Of a stretch of 64,000 nucleotides of DNA, positions 29,313 to 39,072 are shown one piece after another. The notes beneath the pieces are model-generated. The model was not told the origin of the DNA and did no database searches. It worked only from the letters and a program-made list of their open reading frames with translations. Within the stretch, counting starts at the first letter, position 1, and the number at the start of each line of letters is the position of its first letter. Made by a program: the position numbers and the translations under genes. Source of the stretch: an uncultured Prevotella sp. (GTDB lineage: Bacteria > Bacteroidota > Bacteroidia > Bacteroidales > Bacteroidaceae); assembly GCA_946627325.1 (NCBI GenBank), contig CAMOVK010000001.1:1-64000 (forward strand), in the 5' to 3' direction.

Positions 29313-31700
29313 ATGAAAAACTTACGAACAATTTCGCTCGTCGCTGCGACTCTCTGCCTTGCTGCATGGGCAATCGACAATCCTATAAAGGTGCAGAAAG
29401 TAAAGCGAACACTGAGTGAAGTCCCCTCGGCAGTGGAATACAAGCCTTCAGACTTGACTGCTATTAAGAAAAGCCTCACTATGCGCCGCGCCGATGGCAA
29501 CAACCAAGCAGATTTCTCTATTCAAGGCGCAGGAGCACAAGTGACTATATGGAATGAGAATTTCGATGGAGGAATGCCACAATGGACATTCAATCAAGGA
29601 GAAGGAGACGCTATTACATTCACCCTTGAGAAAACCACCGACAATAAGGCATTCTCTAATATCAACCCCAACGACGTGCAGTCGCTACACATTGATGGTC
29701 CTTACCAAACATTCAAACGCACCATCGGAACAGCAACGACAGACAACATTAACGTGCCTGCCAACGGCGTGTTCCACTGCTACATCAACTGCAACAAGAA
29801 TTGGAACGACTATGTGGTTATGACCATCAGCATATCCGACGATGATTTCGAAACTGAAACCGAACTCTGGAAATCGACTCAGATAACAGAAAGTGGCAAC
29901 CATTGGGAGAAAATCGATGCCGACATATCGGCTTTTGCAGGCAAAACAGCAAAAATACGCTTTACCTACGGACCAGGAACAAATGATAATTTCAACGTGG
30001 GTGGATATATGGGCGACTTCTACCTCGACGACTTGAGTGTTACGGGAGTAGAAACAATCGAGCACGCAGAAGCGATAACAGGCGAAGAAATACAATTTAT
30101 TGACCTCTCTGAAGGTGAACCTACGGCTTGGGAATGGACTTTCGTGGGTGCTGAAAACGAAACATCGACCGAACAAAACCCTATAGTTGTATATACGAAA
30201 TCGGGCGACTACGACGTCAGTCTAAAAGTAACTTACGCTGACGAAACAACTGCAGAAGTCAGAAAAGAAAAGTTCGTACACATAGAAGGACAGACTCCTT
30301 TGGCACAAATGATTACCCCTGCTTCGTTCCGCGACGCTACAACGCGAGTAAAAATGGTAGCACCGCTTGTGCCTGTGCAGTATCACGACGCATCAATAGG
30401 CTATCCTGACGAGTGGACATGGGCATTCGAAACAACAGGAGAGTCACTGTTCGACTTAGAATACAGCCATGAACGCGACCCATGGGTGACCTACAACCGA
30501 CTCAACACTAAACTCTACTCGGTGCTGACCGTTACCAACGACAGCGGCACAACATACTGCACCGACAGTGTAGTAGCGAAATACAGCGGGCTGGTAAACA
30601 ATATTCTCGACAAAGACTATGCTACAAACTACGATATGGGAGAAGCTACCTTCCCAGGAGCAATGCCCGCATCGTCGCCCATAAGCGGATATGCAGAAAA
30701 ATTCTCGAAACCATCGCGACCAATAAAAGTATTCGGAGCATACGTATATTTCAACAAAGCACAAGCAGAAGAAATTTACGAACAAACTATGCCAATAGCC
30801 TTCCAACTCTGCGAAAGCGACAATGGCAAACCTGGAAAAGTCATCGATAGCGACTTCTGGACAATTCCTGAAATTGGCTATGCTATAAGCACAAATGGTG
30901 GTTTTGTGACTATAGAATTTTCTCAACCTCATATTATCAACGACGAATTCTTTATCACGATAGATGGTTTTACTGCCAAGAACGAAACATTTGAAGTGTC
31001 GTTTGGCATGGCTCCACTACGCGACCACGACAATACTGCATATATGCTCTACAACAACGAATGGCGACCCATGACAGGTTACTTTGAAGCAGCACCTGGA
31101 GGACAGACCTCTTTCTATGTTTACGCAGACATAGCACACTCGGTGATGGCACCAATCGTAGAGAACGAAGATAAAGTGCTCGTGGTGGGCGACGATGAAG
31201 CAACAGTCAATCAAGATGCAGGAACACTTGAACAGATGTACTTCTCCAACCTCGGACGCGAAGAAATTTCCATCGATGCTGACTGGTGCAAAGTGGTTAA
31301 CGCTTTCAACGGACTGACACTCGACACCCTGAAAATAGAATATGACGCTCTGCCCGACGGACTCGACGAGCGCGTAGCAACACTGACATTTAGTGACGGA
31401 GCCGACACACGCGAGTTCCGACTCATACAAAAACGAGGCGAGGAAGTGGCAATAAGCCAAGCCAAAACAACCTTGACTATGAGTATAGAAGAAGATGCTA
31501 CAGGCAATAGGATGACAGTGATATGCCCAGACGATTGCCAATCGGTAGAAATCTTCGACCAGTCAGGCAGACTCGTAGCGCGAATGGAACTTACGAACAA
31601 CAAAAAAGTCTCGTTCGACAGTAGCAGATGGTCAAGAGGAGTGTATCTAGTAAAAGCAAATACAAAAGACCGATTTGCAATAATGAAATTTAGAAAATAA
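29313..31700 (+). CDS. Secreted PKD-domain/choice-of-anchor-J-like protein with T9SS C-terminal sorting domain
   Basis: Signal peptide; WNENFDGGMPQWTFN; PKD-like FIDLSEGEPTAWEWTF; C-terminal SVEIFDQSGRLVARMEL...SRGVYLVKANTKDRFAIMKFRK. Confidence 0.85.
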   Translation: MKNLRTISLVAATLCLAAWAIDNPIKVQKVKRTLSEVPSAVEYKPSDLTAIKKSLTMRRADGNNQADFSIQGAGAQVTIWNENFDGGMPQWTFNQGEGDAITFTLEKTTDNKAFSNINPNDVQSLHIDGPYQTFKRTIGTATTDNINVPANGVFHCYINCNKNWNDYVVMTISISDDDFETETELWKSTQITESGNHWEKIDADISAFAGKTAKIRFTYGPGTNDNFNVGGYMGDFYLDDLSVTGVETIEHAEAITGEEIQFIDLSEGEPTAWEWTFVGAENETSTEQNPIVVYTKSGDYDVSLKVTYADETTAEVRKEKFVHIEGQTPLAQMITPASFRDATTRVKMVAPLVPVQYHDASIGYPDEWTWAFETTGESLFDLEYSHERDPWVTYNRLNTKLYSVLTVTNDSGTTYCTDSVVAKYSGLVNNILDKDYATNYDMGEATFPGAMPASSPISGYAEKFSKPSRPIKVFGAYVYFNKAQAEEIYEQTMPIAFQLCESDNGKPGKVIDSDFWTIPEIGYAISTNGGFVTIEFSQPHIINDEFFITIDGFTAKNETFEVSFGMAPLRDHDNTAYMLYNNEWRPMTGYFEAAPGGQTSFYVYADIAHSVMAPIVENEDKVLVVGDDEATVNQDAGTLEQMYFSNLGREEISIDADWCKVVNAFNGLTLDTLKIEYDALPDGLDERVATLTFSDGADTREFRLIQKRGEEVAISQAKTTLTMSIEEDATGNRMTVICPDDCQSVEIFDQSGRLVARMELTNNKKVSFDSSRWSRGVYLVKANTKDRFAIMKFRK

Positions 31701-31721
31701 AACTTTTGATATAAAACAACA

Positions 31722-31764
31722 TTGAAACCAACTCGCACAAGCACTAACAACGAGTTGGTTTCAA
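31722..31764 (+). terminator. Hairpin downstream of PKD/T9SS cargo gene
   Basis: Perfect 14-bp arms TTGAAACCAACTCG / CGAGTTGGTTTCAA followed by (TA)n. Confidence 0.7.
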
Positions 31765-31786
31765 TATATATATATATGTATAGACC

Positions 31787-32677
31787 ATGAAACGATTTCA
31801 ACAGAACCTTCTTCTCACAGTATTGATGCTTCTATCAATTGTCAACACACCAACTTTTGCTCGTCAAAAGATAGGCTTGGTACTGGGTGGAGGCGGTGCA
31901 AAAGGAGCGGCTCATATTGGGGCACTGAAAGTTTTGGAAGAGGCAGGAGTGAAAGTGGACTACATTGTAGGCACGAGCATAGGTGCTATAGTAGGCGGAA
32001 TGTATGCAGCCGGATACAAGGCAGAGCAACTCGAACAACTCTTTCGACAACAGGCATGGCTCAATCTTTTTGCAAACGAGACTCTCGCAGCAGGACACAT
32101 AGAAGCTATGTTCGACGACGTGATATGCAAAGCCGACAGCAACTACTGTCGAACAGACTCACTACAGTTTGACCAACTACGAATTCCTTATCGCTGTGTG
32201 ACAGTGGATATACGCAACATGGAAGAAGTGGTACTTGCAGAAGGCAAACTCGCAAAAGCCATGAGAGCATCTATGGCTGTGCCAATAGCCCTCCGAGCTG
32301 TGGAAATCGATGGAAGAAAACTTGTTGACGGAGGAATGTTGAACAATCTGCCCGTCGATGTAGCAAGAGCTATGGGGGCAGATATAGTCATTGCCATCGA
32401 CCTACAACAAGCAAAACACAAGACAAGAGAGTTCTCCCTGAAAGAGAAAATCGGCATCGGAGGAGTACTCGACTGGCTTATTTCGCGACCCGATTGGCGC
32501 AGATACAACGACAACAGAGCCGACGCTGACATATATATCAACCCCGACCTAAACGGCTTTTCGGCAACTGACTTCCAACGAACAGATATAGAAAAGATGA
32601 TTATCATTGGCGAAAAAGCCGCACGACAACAAGCGAAAAAACTGAAAAAAATAAAGAAAACGAAACGCAGGAAATAG
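31787..32677 (+). CDS. Patatin-like phospholipase
   Basis: IGLVLGGGGAKGAAHIGALKVLEEAG; GTSIGA; LVDGGMLNNLPVDVAR. Confidence 0.94.
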   Translation: MKRFQQNLLLTVLMLLSIVNTPTFARQKIGLVLGGGGAKGAAHIGALKVLEEAGVKVDYIVGTSIGAIVGGMYAAGYKAEQLEQLFRQQAWLNLFANETLAAGHIEAMFDDVICKADSNYCRTDSLQFDQLRIPYRCVTVDIRNMEEVVLAEGKLAKAMRASMAVPIALRAVEIDGRKLVDGGMLNNLPVDVARAMGADIVIAIDLQQAKHKTREFSLKEKIGIGGVLDWLISRPDWRRYNDNRADADIYINPDLNGFSATDFQRTDIEKMIIIGEKAARQQAKKLKKIKKTKRRK

Positions 32678-32728
32678 TCAAAAACTCATTATTTTGACAA
32701 GCAACTGCATTATTATGGGCTCAAGAAA

Positions 32729-32765
32729 AAGCGGATATGCTATCGAAACCGAAGCATATCCGCTT
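32729..32765. terminator. Bidirectional hairpin between patatin and HU genes
   Basis: AAGCGGATATGC / GCATATCCGCTT perfect 12-bp arms between convergent genes. Confidence 0.8.
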
Positions 32766-32789
32766 ATAAATCTTATGAAATAATAGCAA

Positions 32790-33062
32790 TTACTTCAAAG
32801 CACCGTTCAAATCTGCACCAGCCTTGAACTTAGCAACTTTCTTAGCAGCAATCTTAATCTTTGCCTTTGTAGCAGGATTGATACCAGTACGAGCAGGACG
32901 CTTGTTAACTGAGAATGTACCAAAGCCAACAAGAGCTACTTTGTCACCTTTTTTCAAAGCACCTTTAATAGCTGCCATAGCAGCATCAAGAGCCTTCTTT
33001 GAGTCAGCCTTTGTCAAACCTGAACCAGCTGCAATCTTTTCAATTAATTCTGATTTGTTCAT
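32790..33062 (-). CDS. hup: HU family DNA-binding protein
   Basis: MNKSELIEKIAAGSGLTKADSKKALDAAMAAIKGALKKGDKVALVGFGTF. Confidence 0.96.
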   Translation of the reverse strand: MNKSELIEKIAAGSGLTKADSKKALDAAMAAIKGALKKGDKVALVGFGTFSVNKRPARTGINPATKAKIKIAAKKVAKFKAGADLNGALK

Positions 33063-33228
33063 AATTGTAATTATTGATTAAAGATAAAAAAATGTGAATT
33101 TCCTTGAAATACATCGCAAATATACGGCTTTCAGAGTATTATGCAAATAAAAAACATAAAAAATCACGAAAAAGTATAAAAAAAACGCTAATAGACCGAC
33201 TTTTTTGCTACATACTCGGGATTTTTGC

Positions 33229-33236
33229 TACTTTTG
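33229..33236 (+). promoter_or_regulatory. Promoter: TTTG (33204-33207) - 21 bp - TACTTTTG (-7)
   Basis: Both Bacteroidetes promoter boxes with consensus spacing; supports rhomboid start at 33316. Confidence 0.6.
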
Positions 33237-33315
33237 CAACAGATATTTCAACAAACTCGAACAAAACAAAATAACGATCATAAAACAGCAACAGTTTCAT
33301 TCTTACCAAACAACT

Positions 33316-34251
33316 ATGAGAAGTATTCCAACCATAACAAAGAACCTACTCATCATAAATATCATCGCCTCCATAGCCACATGGATTATGGCTTCGAAAG
33401 GGGTGGATTTGAACAACATCTTCGGACTGCACTTCTTTCTCGCGTCAGATTTCTCGATATATCAACTTTTGACGTATATGTTCATGCATGGCGGATGGGA
33501 ACATTTGTTTTTCAACATGTTCGCCCTGTGGATGTTTGGATGCGTCATCGAACGAGTATGGGGACCTAAACGTTTCATAGTGTATTATCTTGTCTGTGGC
33601 ATCGGAGCCGGATTGATACAGGAAATGGCACAATTCGTAGAGATTTATATGATGAATAGCGACAGAGTGTCCATAGCCCAAATGTTTCATCTAAACCCCA
33701 TCGACCAGCAAACACTCAACGCTATGACCACAGTAGGTGCATCGGGTGCAATCTACGGAATACTTCTTGCTTTCGGAATGATTTTCCCCGAAGAAAGAAT
33801 ATTCATCTTCCCACTGCCAATACCAATAAAGGCAAAATGGTTCGTAATGATATATGTGGTCATTGAACTCATAGCAGCGCTCGGTACGACCAATAGCGGA
33901 GTGGCACATTTCGCACACCTCGGAGGAATGATTTTCGGATTTTTCCTTATCAGATACTGGCAACGACACCCAGAACTCGATGCCCGCTACGGAAGAAACG
34001 TGGGCAGGCAGTTCTTCGACAATATGCGTAACCGATGGGAAGAGCACAGCCACAAGACTGTAAATACCGAACCAGAACCACCACAATACACACAGAGAGA
34101 AACCGATATCGAATACAACCAACGACACAAACGACAAGAAGACGAAATCGACAAGATATTAGACAAAATCAGGAAAAACGGCTACGACTCACTTTCCGAC
34201 GAAGAAAAGAAGCGACTTTTCGACCAAAGCAAACTCAACACACATGAGTAA
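33316..34251 (+). CDS. Rhomboid family intramembrane serine protease
   Basis: MFMHGGWEHLFFNMFALWMFG; TVGASGAIYGILLAFG (GxSG); GVAHFAHLGGMIFG. Confidence 0.95.
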   Translation: MRSIPTITKNLLIINIIASIATWIMASKGVDLNNIFGLHFFLASDFSIYQLLTYMFMHGGWEHLFFNMFALWMFGCVIERVWGPKRFIVYYLVCGIGAGLIQEMAQFVEIYMMNSDRVSIAQMFHLNPIDQQTLNAMTTVGASGAIYGILLAFGMIFPEERIFIFPLPIPIKAKWFVMIYVVIELIAALGTTNSGVAHFAHLGGMIFGFFLIRYWQRHPELDARYGRNVGRQFFDNMRNRWEEHSHKTVNTEPEPPQYTQRETDIEYNQRHKRQEDEIDKILDKIRKNGYDSLSDEEKKRLFDQSKLNTHE

Positions 34252-35338
34252 AACGACCATGAAAAATATCGGTAAGTGGACATTGAAACTTTTGGCAGGA
34301 GTCAATGTGGTAACGGTCATAATTATGTTAATAATTGGAAACTGCGACTTCATACATCCACAAGACTACCCGATACTGTCAACAGCCGGACTATTCTTTC
34401 CTTTCTCAATAGCGCCAAACCTGATATTCCTATTCTTCTGGCTGATTGTAAAATGGAGATACGCAGCCATCTCATTCATAGGGCTACTTCTCGCCTACTC
34501 ACCTATAAGGAGTTATTTCCCGCTAAACATAAAAAAAAGTATGCCAGAAAAGACTCTAAAAGTAGTCAGTTTCAATACCTTCCTGTTCGCATTATCCGAC
34601 AACTACAACTCCAAAGACAACTCCATCCTTAACTACTTAAAGAAAACTGATGCCGACATCATCTGCCTACAAGAAGCAGAAACCGAACCATCCATTTTTG
34701 ATATAATAAAAACAGAAATGGGAAAAATCAACTATCAAGTAGATACGGTTGTCAATAAGAAATCGGGCAATATGCTCATGGTAATGAGTAAATACAAAAT
34801 TTTGAACCATGAAAAAATCGAATACCGTACAGAATCCAATGTTAGCGCAGCATTCAACATACTCATCGACAACGATACAGTAACTGTAATAAACAACCAT
34901 TTAGAATCAACTAAACTTACCGATACCGACAAACGAGGTCTCAAAACAATTCTAATGGGTGGTCTCAACAAAAACTACGCCAAAGAAAGGTCGCTCAAAC
35001 TACTGAAAAAATTAGCCTTGAGCAATTGGGTTCGAGGTCCGCAGGCAGACAGTGTGAGTGCCTACATAAGAAATAAGGCACACAAAGACATAATTGTCTG
35101 CGGCGACTTCAACGACAACCCTTGCTCATATACACTTCGAGTATTTAGGAAGTTGCTCACAGACTGTTATAGAGAGAGTGGCAACGGACCAGGTTATTCT
35201 TACAACTACAATAAAATCAGAGTTAGAATAGATCATATTTTCTGTTCTGACACATACGAACCAATCGAAACCTATATTGACAATTCCAAACGATTGTCAG
35301 ACCATTATCCTGTCGTTACAATACTGAAAAAGCGATAA
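34244..35338 (+). CDS. Endonuclease/exonuclease/phosphatase family protein with N-terminal TM region
   Basis: LKVVSFNTFLF, DIICLQEAE, VCGDFNDNP, RIDHIFCS, LSDHYPV motifs. Confidence 0.93.
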   Translation: MSKTTMKNIGKWTLKLLAGVNVVTVIIMLIIGNCDFIHPQDYPILSTAGLFFPFSIAPNLIFLFFWLIVKWRYAAISFIGLLLAYSPIRSYFPLNIKKSMPEKTLKVVSFNTFLFALSDNYNSKDNSILNYLKKTDADIICLQEAETEPSIFDIIKTEMGKINYQVDTVVNKKSGNMLMVMSKYKILNHEKIEYRTESNVSAAFNILIDNDTVTVINNHLESTKLTDTDKRGLKTILMGGLNKNYAKERSLKLLKKLALSNWVRGPQADSVSAYIRNKAHKDIIVCGDFNDNPCSYTLRVFRKLLTDCYRESGNGPGYSYNYNKIRVRIDHIFCSDTYEPIETYIDNSKRLSDHYPVVTILKKR

Positions 35339-35397
35339 AATACTGCCTAAAAAACTAATAATCCATGCTATTTTTTGCTAATAAACTAAAAAACACA

Positions 35398-35405
35398 TAT
35401 CTTTG
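35398..35405 (+). promoter_or_regulatory. Promoter: TTTG (35374-35377) - 20 bp - TATCTTTG
   Basis: Consensus Bacteroidetes -33/-7 boxes 49 bp upstream of secDF start. Confidence 0.65.
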
Positions 35406-35453
35406 CACGCTATATTGTAATTACGAACAACAAACACAAAAACTATAAAAACA

Positions 35454-38417
35454 ATGCAAAACAAAGGAATTGTACTATTTACTGCCGTTCTGCTGACGCT
35501 TGCAAGTATCTTCTACTTGTCATTCTCAGCAGCAACATCGTATTTCGATAAGCAGGCAGCGAAGATTAAAGACCCTATTGCACAGCAAGATTACAAAGAC
35601 TCTGTCAAGTATCTGGGCATTTATTCTTATCAGAAGTGTCTGGAAACACAGGTTGGTCTCGGTCTTGACCTTAAGGGCGGAATGAACGTTATATTGGAAG
35701 TTTCTGTTCCCGACTTGGTGGAAAACCTTGCTGGATACAAGAAGGACGCAGCCTTTATCAAGTCGATGAAAGAGGCAAGAGACGAAGAAGAGCAGACACA
35801 AAACGACTTTATCTCGCTCTTTATCAAAGCCTACCAACGCAATGCACCAGGTCACCGACTCGCAGAAATTTTTGCTACACAGCAATTACCCGACGTAAAG
35901 ACCAATAGCAGTGACCAAGAAGTAGAGAAAGTGCTGCGCCAACGAGTAAGCGAATCTGTAGCCGACGCTAAGAATGTCATAACAAATCGTATTGACCAGT
36001 TCGGTGTTGTTCAGCCAAACATACAGATGCTCGAAGGACAAGAAGGTCGAATCATGGTAGAAATGCCTGGTGTAAAAGACCCAGAGCGTATGCGTAAACT
36101 TCTGCAGGGTAGTGCAAACCTTGAATTCTGGGAGACATACAACTCACAGGAAGTGACTGGCTATCTCGCACAACTCAATACTCGTCTTGCAGGTAATGAC
36201 GAGCCAAAAGATTCTGTAACAAACGAAACAGAAGAGAAAGCCGACACTGCAAAGGCTGAGTTGAAGATTAACAAGAAGTCTGCCGACAACAAACTCTCTG
36301 CTGAAAAGCAAGCAGCCGAAAACAAGAAGATGAACCCTCTGTTCTCTATGCTTGAGCCTTCAAACATGGGAGGTAGCATCGTTGGTTTTGCTAATGTACG
36401 CGACACTGCAGCAATCAACAAGATGTTGCATAGCGATATAGCAAAACAAGTACTTCCTGCAGACCTCAAAATGCTATGGAGTGCGAAACCTTCAGACCTC
36501 ATTAAGAACAACAAGCGCATTTACGAGCTTTACGCTTTGAAGATAACAACAGCCGACGGGCGTGCTCCGCTTGAAGGAGATGTTGTAGAATCTGCACGCG
36601 ACGACTTTAACAGCCTTTCAGGAAAGCCAATTGTAAGTATGTCGATGAACGACGATGGTGCACGCCGCTGGGCTGCACTCACCCGCGCCAACGTTGGCAA
36701 ACCTATTGCAATTGTACTCGACGGACTGGTATATTGCGCTCCAGCTCCACACAACGAAATCACGGGAGGAAATTCAGAAATATCTGGAAGTTTTACAATT
36801 GAAGATACAAAAGACCTGGCAAACACACTGAAGTCGGGTCGTATGAAAGCCCCTGTTCGCATCGTTCAGGAAGAAGTTGTTGGTCCTTCTCTCGGACAGC
36901 AATCAATCAAGCAAGGTATCATTTCGTTTATCTTTGCTTTTATCATACTGATGATTTACATGGTGATGATGTATAATTTCATCCCAGGTATGGTTGCCAA
37001 CTGCGCGTTGCTACTCAACTTGTTCTTCACCTTTGGTATTATGGCTTCATTCCAATCTGCACTTACGATGCCTGGTATTGCTGGTATCGTGCTGGCTTTG
37101 GGTATGGCTGTTGATGCTAATGTGCTTATCTATGAGCGCACTCGTGAAGAGATGCGAGGAGGCAAGAATGTTAAACAGGCTCTGCAGGCTGGATATAGCA
37201 ATGCTTTCTCTGCAATTTTCGACAGTAACCTTACATCAATTATTACAGGTATCATACTTGCCGTAATCGGAACAGGTCCTGTTCGCGGTTTTGCCGTAAC
37301 GCTTATCATCGGTATCTGCTGTTCTTTCTTCACAGCAGTGTTCCTCACCCGCATTGTTTACGAATACATGCTCGGCAAAGGCAAGTGGCAGAACCTCAAG
37401 TTCTATACAGGCATCTCTAAGAATTTGATGCAGAACACGGCATTCAAGTTTATGTCGATGTATCGCAAGACGTTTACCATTTGGGGTATTGCCGCAGTAG
37501 TATTCATCTGCTTCTTCTTTGTGAGAGGTTTGAGTCGCAGCATTGATTTCACTGGTGGACGCAACTATGTAGTTAAATTTGAGAAAGCTGTTCAACCCGA
37601 AGAGGTTAACGCTGCCCTTCGCACCGAGTTCGAAGGCTACACTGCGAGTGCGCTGGCACTTGGCACCGATGGTCAAACTATCCGTGTATCTACTAACTAC
37701 AAGATAGAGTCGAACAGCCTGACCGTTGACGACGAGGCAGAACAGAAATTGTTCAATGCCCTGTCGAAAGCAGGCTTGGTTACTCAGAAAGACCTCAAGA
37801 CCTTTAAGGATCCTGACGACCGCAATGGTGGTTCAATAATCAGCTCTACAAAGGTTGGTCCTTCAATTGCTAAAGACGTAACTCACAAGGCGATCATATC
37901 TGTCATCGTTGCTTTGATTGCAATCTTCCTGTATATCCTTATACGCTTCCGCAACGTAGCGTTCTCGGTAGGCAGTATCGTTGCATTGGCATTCGACACG
38001 TTGATAGTTATCGGTTTCTACTCAATGCTCTGGGGTATCGTTCCGTTCTCTTTGGAAATCGACCAGACCTTCATCGGAGCGATATTGACCGTTATCGGTT
38101 ATTCTATCAACGACAAGGTGGTTGTCTTCGACCGCGTTCGTGAGAACTTGAAGCTCTATCGTAAGCGTGACACTCTGACGATATTCAACTCGTCGCTCAA
38201 TCAGACGCTTGCGCGAACAATCAACACTTCAGTTTCTACACTTATCGTTCTTCTCTGTATTTTCTTCTTTGGTGGTGAAAGCATCCGCAGTTTCTCATTT
38301 GCGATGATTCTCGGTGTTGTCTTTGGCACACTGTCGTCGCTTTTCATTGCGGCTCCACTTGCTTATCTGACAATGGGCAATAAGATAAATACGGAAGATG
38401 TCGAAGAAAGCAAATAA
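35454..38417 (+). CDS. secDF: Fused protein translocase subunit SecDF
   Basis: GLGLDLKGGMNVILEV; IVLALGMAVDANVLIYERTREEM; RSIDFTGGRNYVVKF; GYSINDKVVVFDRVREN. Confidence 0.97.
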   Translation: MQNKGIVLFTAVLLTLASIFYLSFSAATSYFDKQAAKIKDPIAQQDYKDSVKYLGIYSYQKCLETQVGLGLDLKGGMNVILEVSVPDLVENLAGYKKDAAFIKSMKEARDEEEQTQNDFISLFIKAYQRNAPGHRLAEIFATQQLPDVKTNSSDQEVEKVLRQRVSESVADAKNVITNRIDQFGVVQPNIQMLEGQEGRIMVEMPGVKDPERMRKLLQGSANLEFWETYNSQEVTGYLAQLNTRLAGNDEPKDSVTNETEEKADTAKAELKINKKSADNKLSAEKQAAENKKMNPLFSMLEPSNMGGSIVGFANVRDTAAINKMLHSDIAKQVLPADLKMLWSAKPSDLIKNNKRIYELYALKITTADGRAPLEGDVVESARDDFNSLSGKPIVSMSMNDDGARRWAALTRANVGKPIAIVLDGLVYCAPAPHNEITGGNSEISGSFTIEDTKDLANTLKSGRMKAPVRIVQEEVVGPSLGQQSIKQGIISFIFAFIILMIYMVMMYNFIPGMVANCALLLNLFFTFGIMASFQSALTMPGIAGIVLALGMAVDANVLIYERTREEMRGGKNVKQALQAGYSNAFSAIFDSNLTSIITGIILAVIGTGPVRGFAVTLIIGICCSFFTAVFLTRIVYEYMLGKGKWQNLKFYTGISKNLMQNTAFKFMSMYRKTFTIWGIAAVVFICFFFVRGLSRSIDFTGGRNYVVKFEKAVQPEEVNAALRTEFEGYTASALALGTDGQTIRVSTNYKIESNSLTVDDEAEQKLFNALSKAGLVTQKDLKTFKDPDDRNGGSIISSTKVGPSIAKDVTHKAIISVIVALIAIFLYILIRFRNVAFSVGSIVALAFDTLIVIGFYSMLWGIVPFSLEIDQTFIGAILTVIGYSINDKVVVFDRVRENLKLYRKRDTLTIFNSSLNQTLARTINTSVSTLIVLLCIFFFGGESIRSFSFAMILGVVFGTLSSLFIAAPLAYLTMGNKINTEDVEESK

Positions 38418-38448
38418 GACATTTTTGTAAAAACAAGTTTACACGACA

Positions 38449-38483
38449 GAGAGCCTGACGAACATTTCATTCGTCAGGCTCTC
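38449..38483 (+). terminator. Terminator downstream of secDF
   Basis: Perfect 14-bp arms GAGAGCCTGACGAA / TTCGTCAGGCTCTC followed by ATTTTTATT. Confidence 0.9.
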
Positions 38484-38508
38484 ATTTTTATTGATAATGA
38501 TTTGCGTG

Positions 38509-38580
38509 CGGTCTCACCGAGAATCGAACTCGGATCTAATCTTTAGGAGAGACTTGTTCTATCCATTGAACTATGAGACC
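38509..38580 (-). tRNA. tRNA-Arg (anticodon CCT)
   Basis: Minus strand GGTCTCATAGTTCAATGGATAGAACAAGTCTCTCCTAAAGATTAGATCCGAGTTCGATTCTCGGTGAGACCG: 7-bp acceptor, GTTCGATTC T-loop, anticodon loop CTCCTAA. Confidence 0.93.
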
Positions 38581-38605
38581 AAGCGGCTGCAAAGGTAATA
38601 AATTC

Positions 38606-39034
38606 TTATGAATTGCGCGAACATTCGCTACATATTCCTTTCACTATGTATTCCGAATGTTCCACTTGAAATCCTGTTGGCAATGGCACTGCAGGTATTT
38701 CTACGTTTGTGAGGCAATATGTTCGGTGGCATTTTGTACACGTCAGATGCACATGTCCTCGCCTGTGATTATGGTCTTCGCACGTGCAGACACAGTATTT
38801 CTGCATAGCTGACCCATCGTCGATTTCGTGAAGGAGTTCTCCTTCTACGAGTGTATGCATGGTTCGGAATAGCGTTGACCGTTCTACCGTTGGCAGCAGT
38901 TCTTCGAGTTCGGCTATCGAAAAGGCATTTGCAAGTCTTGTTCGTATTGTTTTCCATACGAGAAGTCTCACTGCCGTCACTCTAATGCCTGCATTGTCGA
39001 GTGTCTGTTCGTCGGATATTACAAATGGCGTCAT
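38606..39034 (-). CDS. Fur family transcriptional regulator (Zur-like candidate)
   Basis: AGIRVTAVRLLVWKTI...FRTMHTLVEGELLHEIDDG...HVHLTCTKCHRTYCLTNVEIPAVPLP...KGICSEC. Confidence 0.88.
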   Translation of the reverse strand: MTPFVISDEQTLDNAGIRVTAVRLLVWKTIRTRLANAFSIAELEELLPTVERSTLFRTMHTLVEGELLHEIDDGSAMQKYCVCTCEDHNHRRGHVHLTCTKCHRTYCLTNVEIPAVPLPTGFQVEHSEYIVKGICSECSRNS

Positions 39035-39072
39035 ACTTTAATATAACGACATTATTATTGTTTTATTGTTTG

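Noticed and set aside
31763-31780. (TA)n microsatellite upstream of patatin gene as a possible phase-variation tract
   Set aside because: Short, adjacent to a terminator hairpin and before the start codon; nothing shows length variation from one sequence.
33120-33205. AT-rich interval between HU and rhomboid as an origin-like or HU-binding element
   Set aside because: AT-richness alone is typical of intergenic DNA here; no repeats or DnaA-box cluster found.
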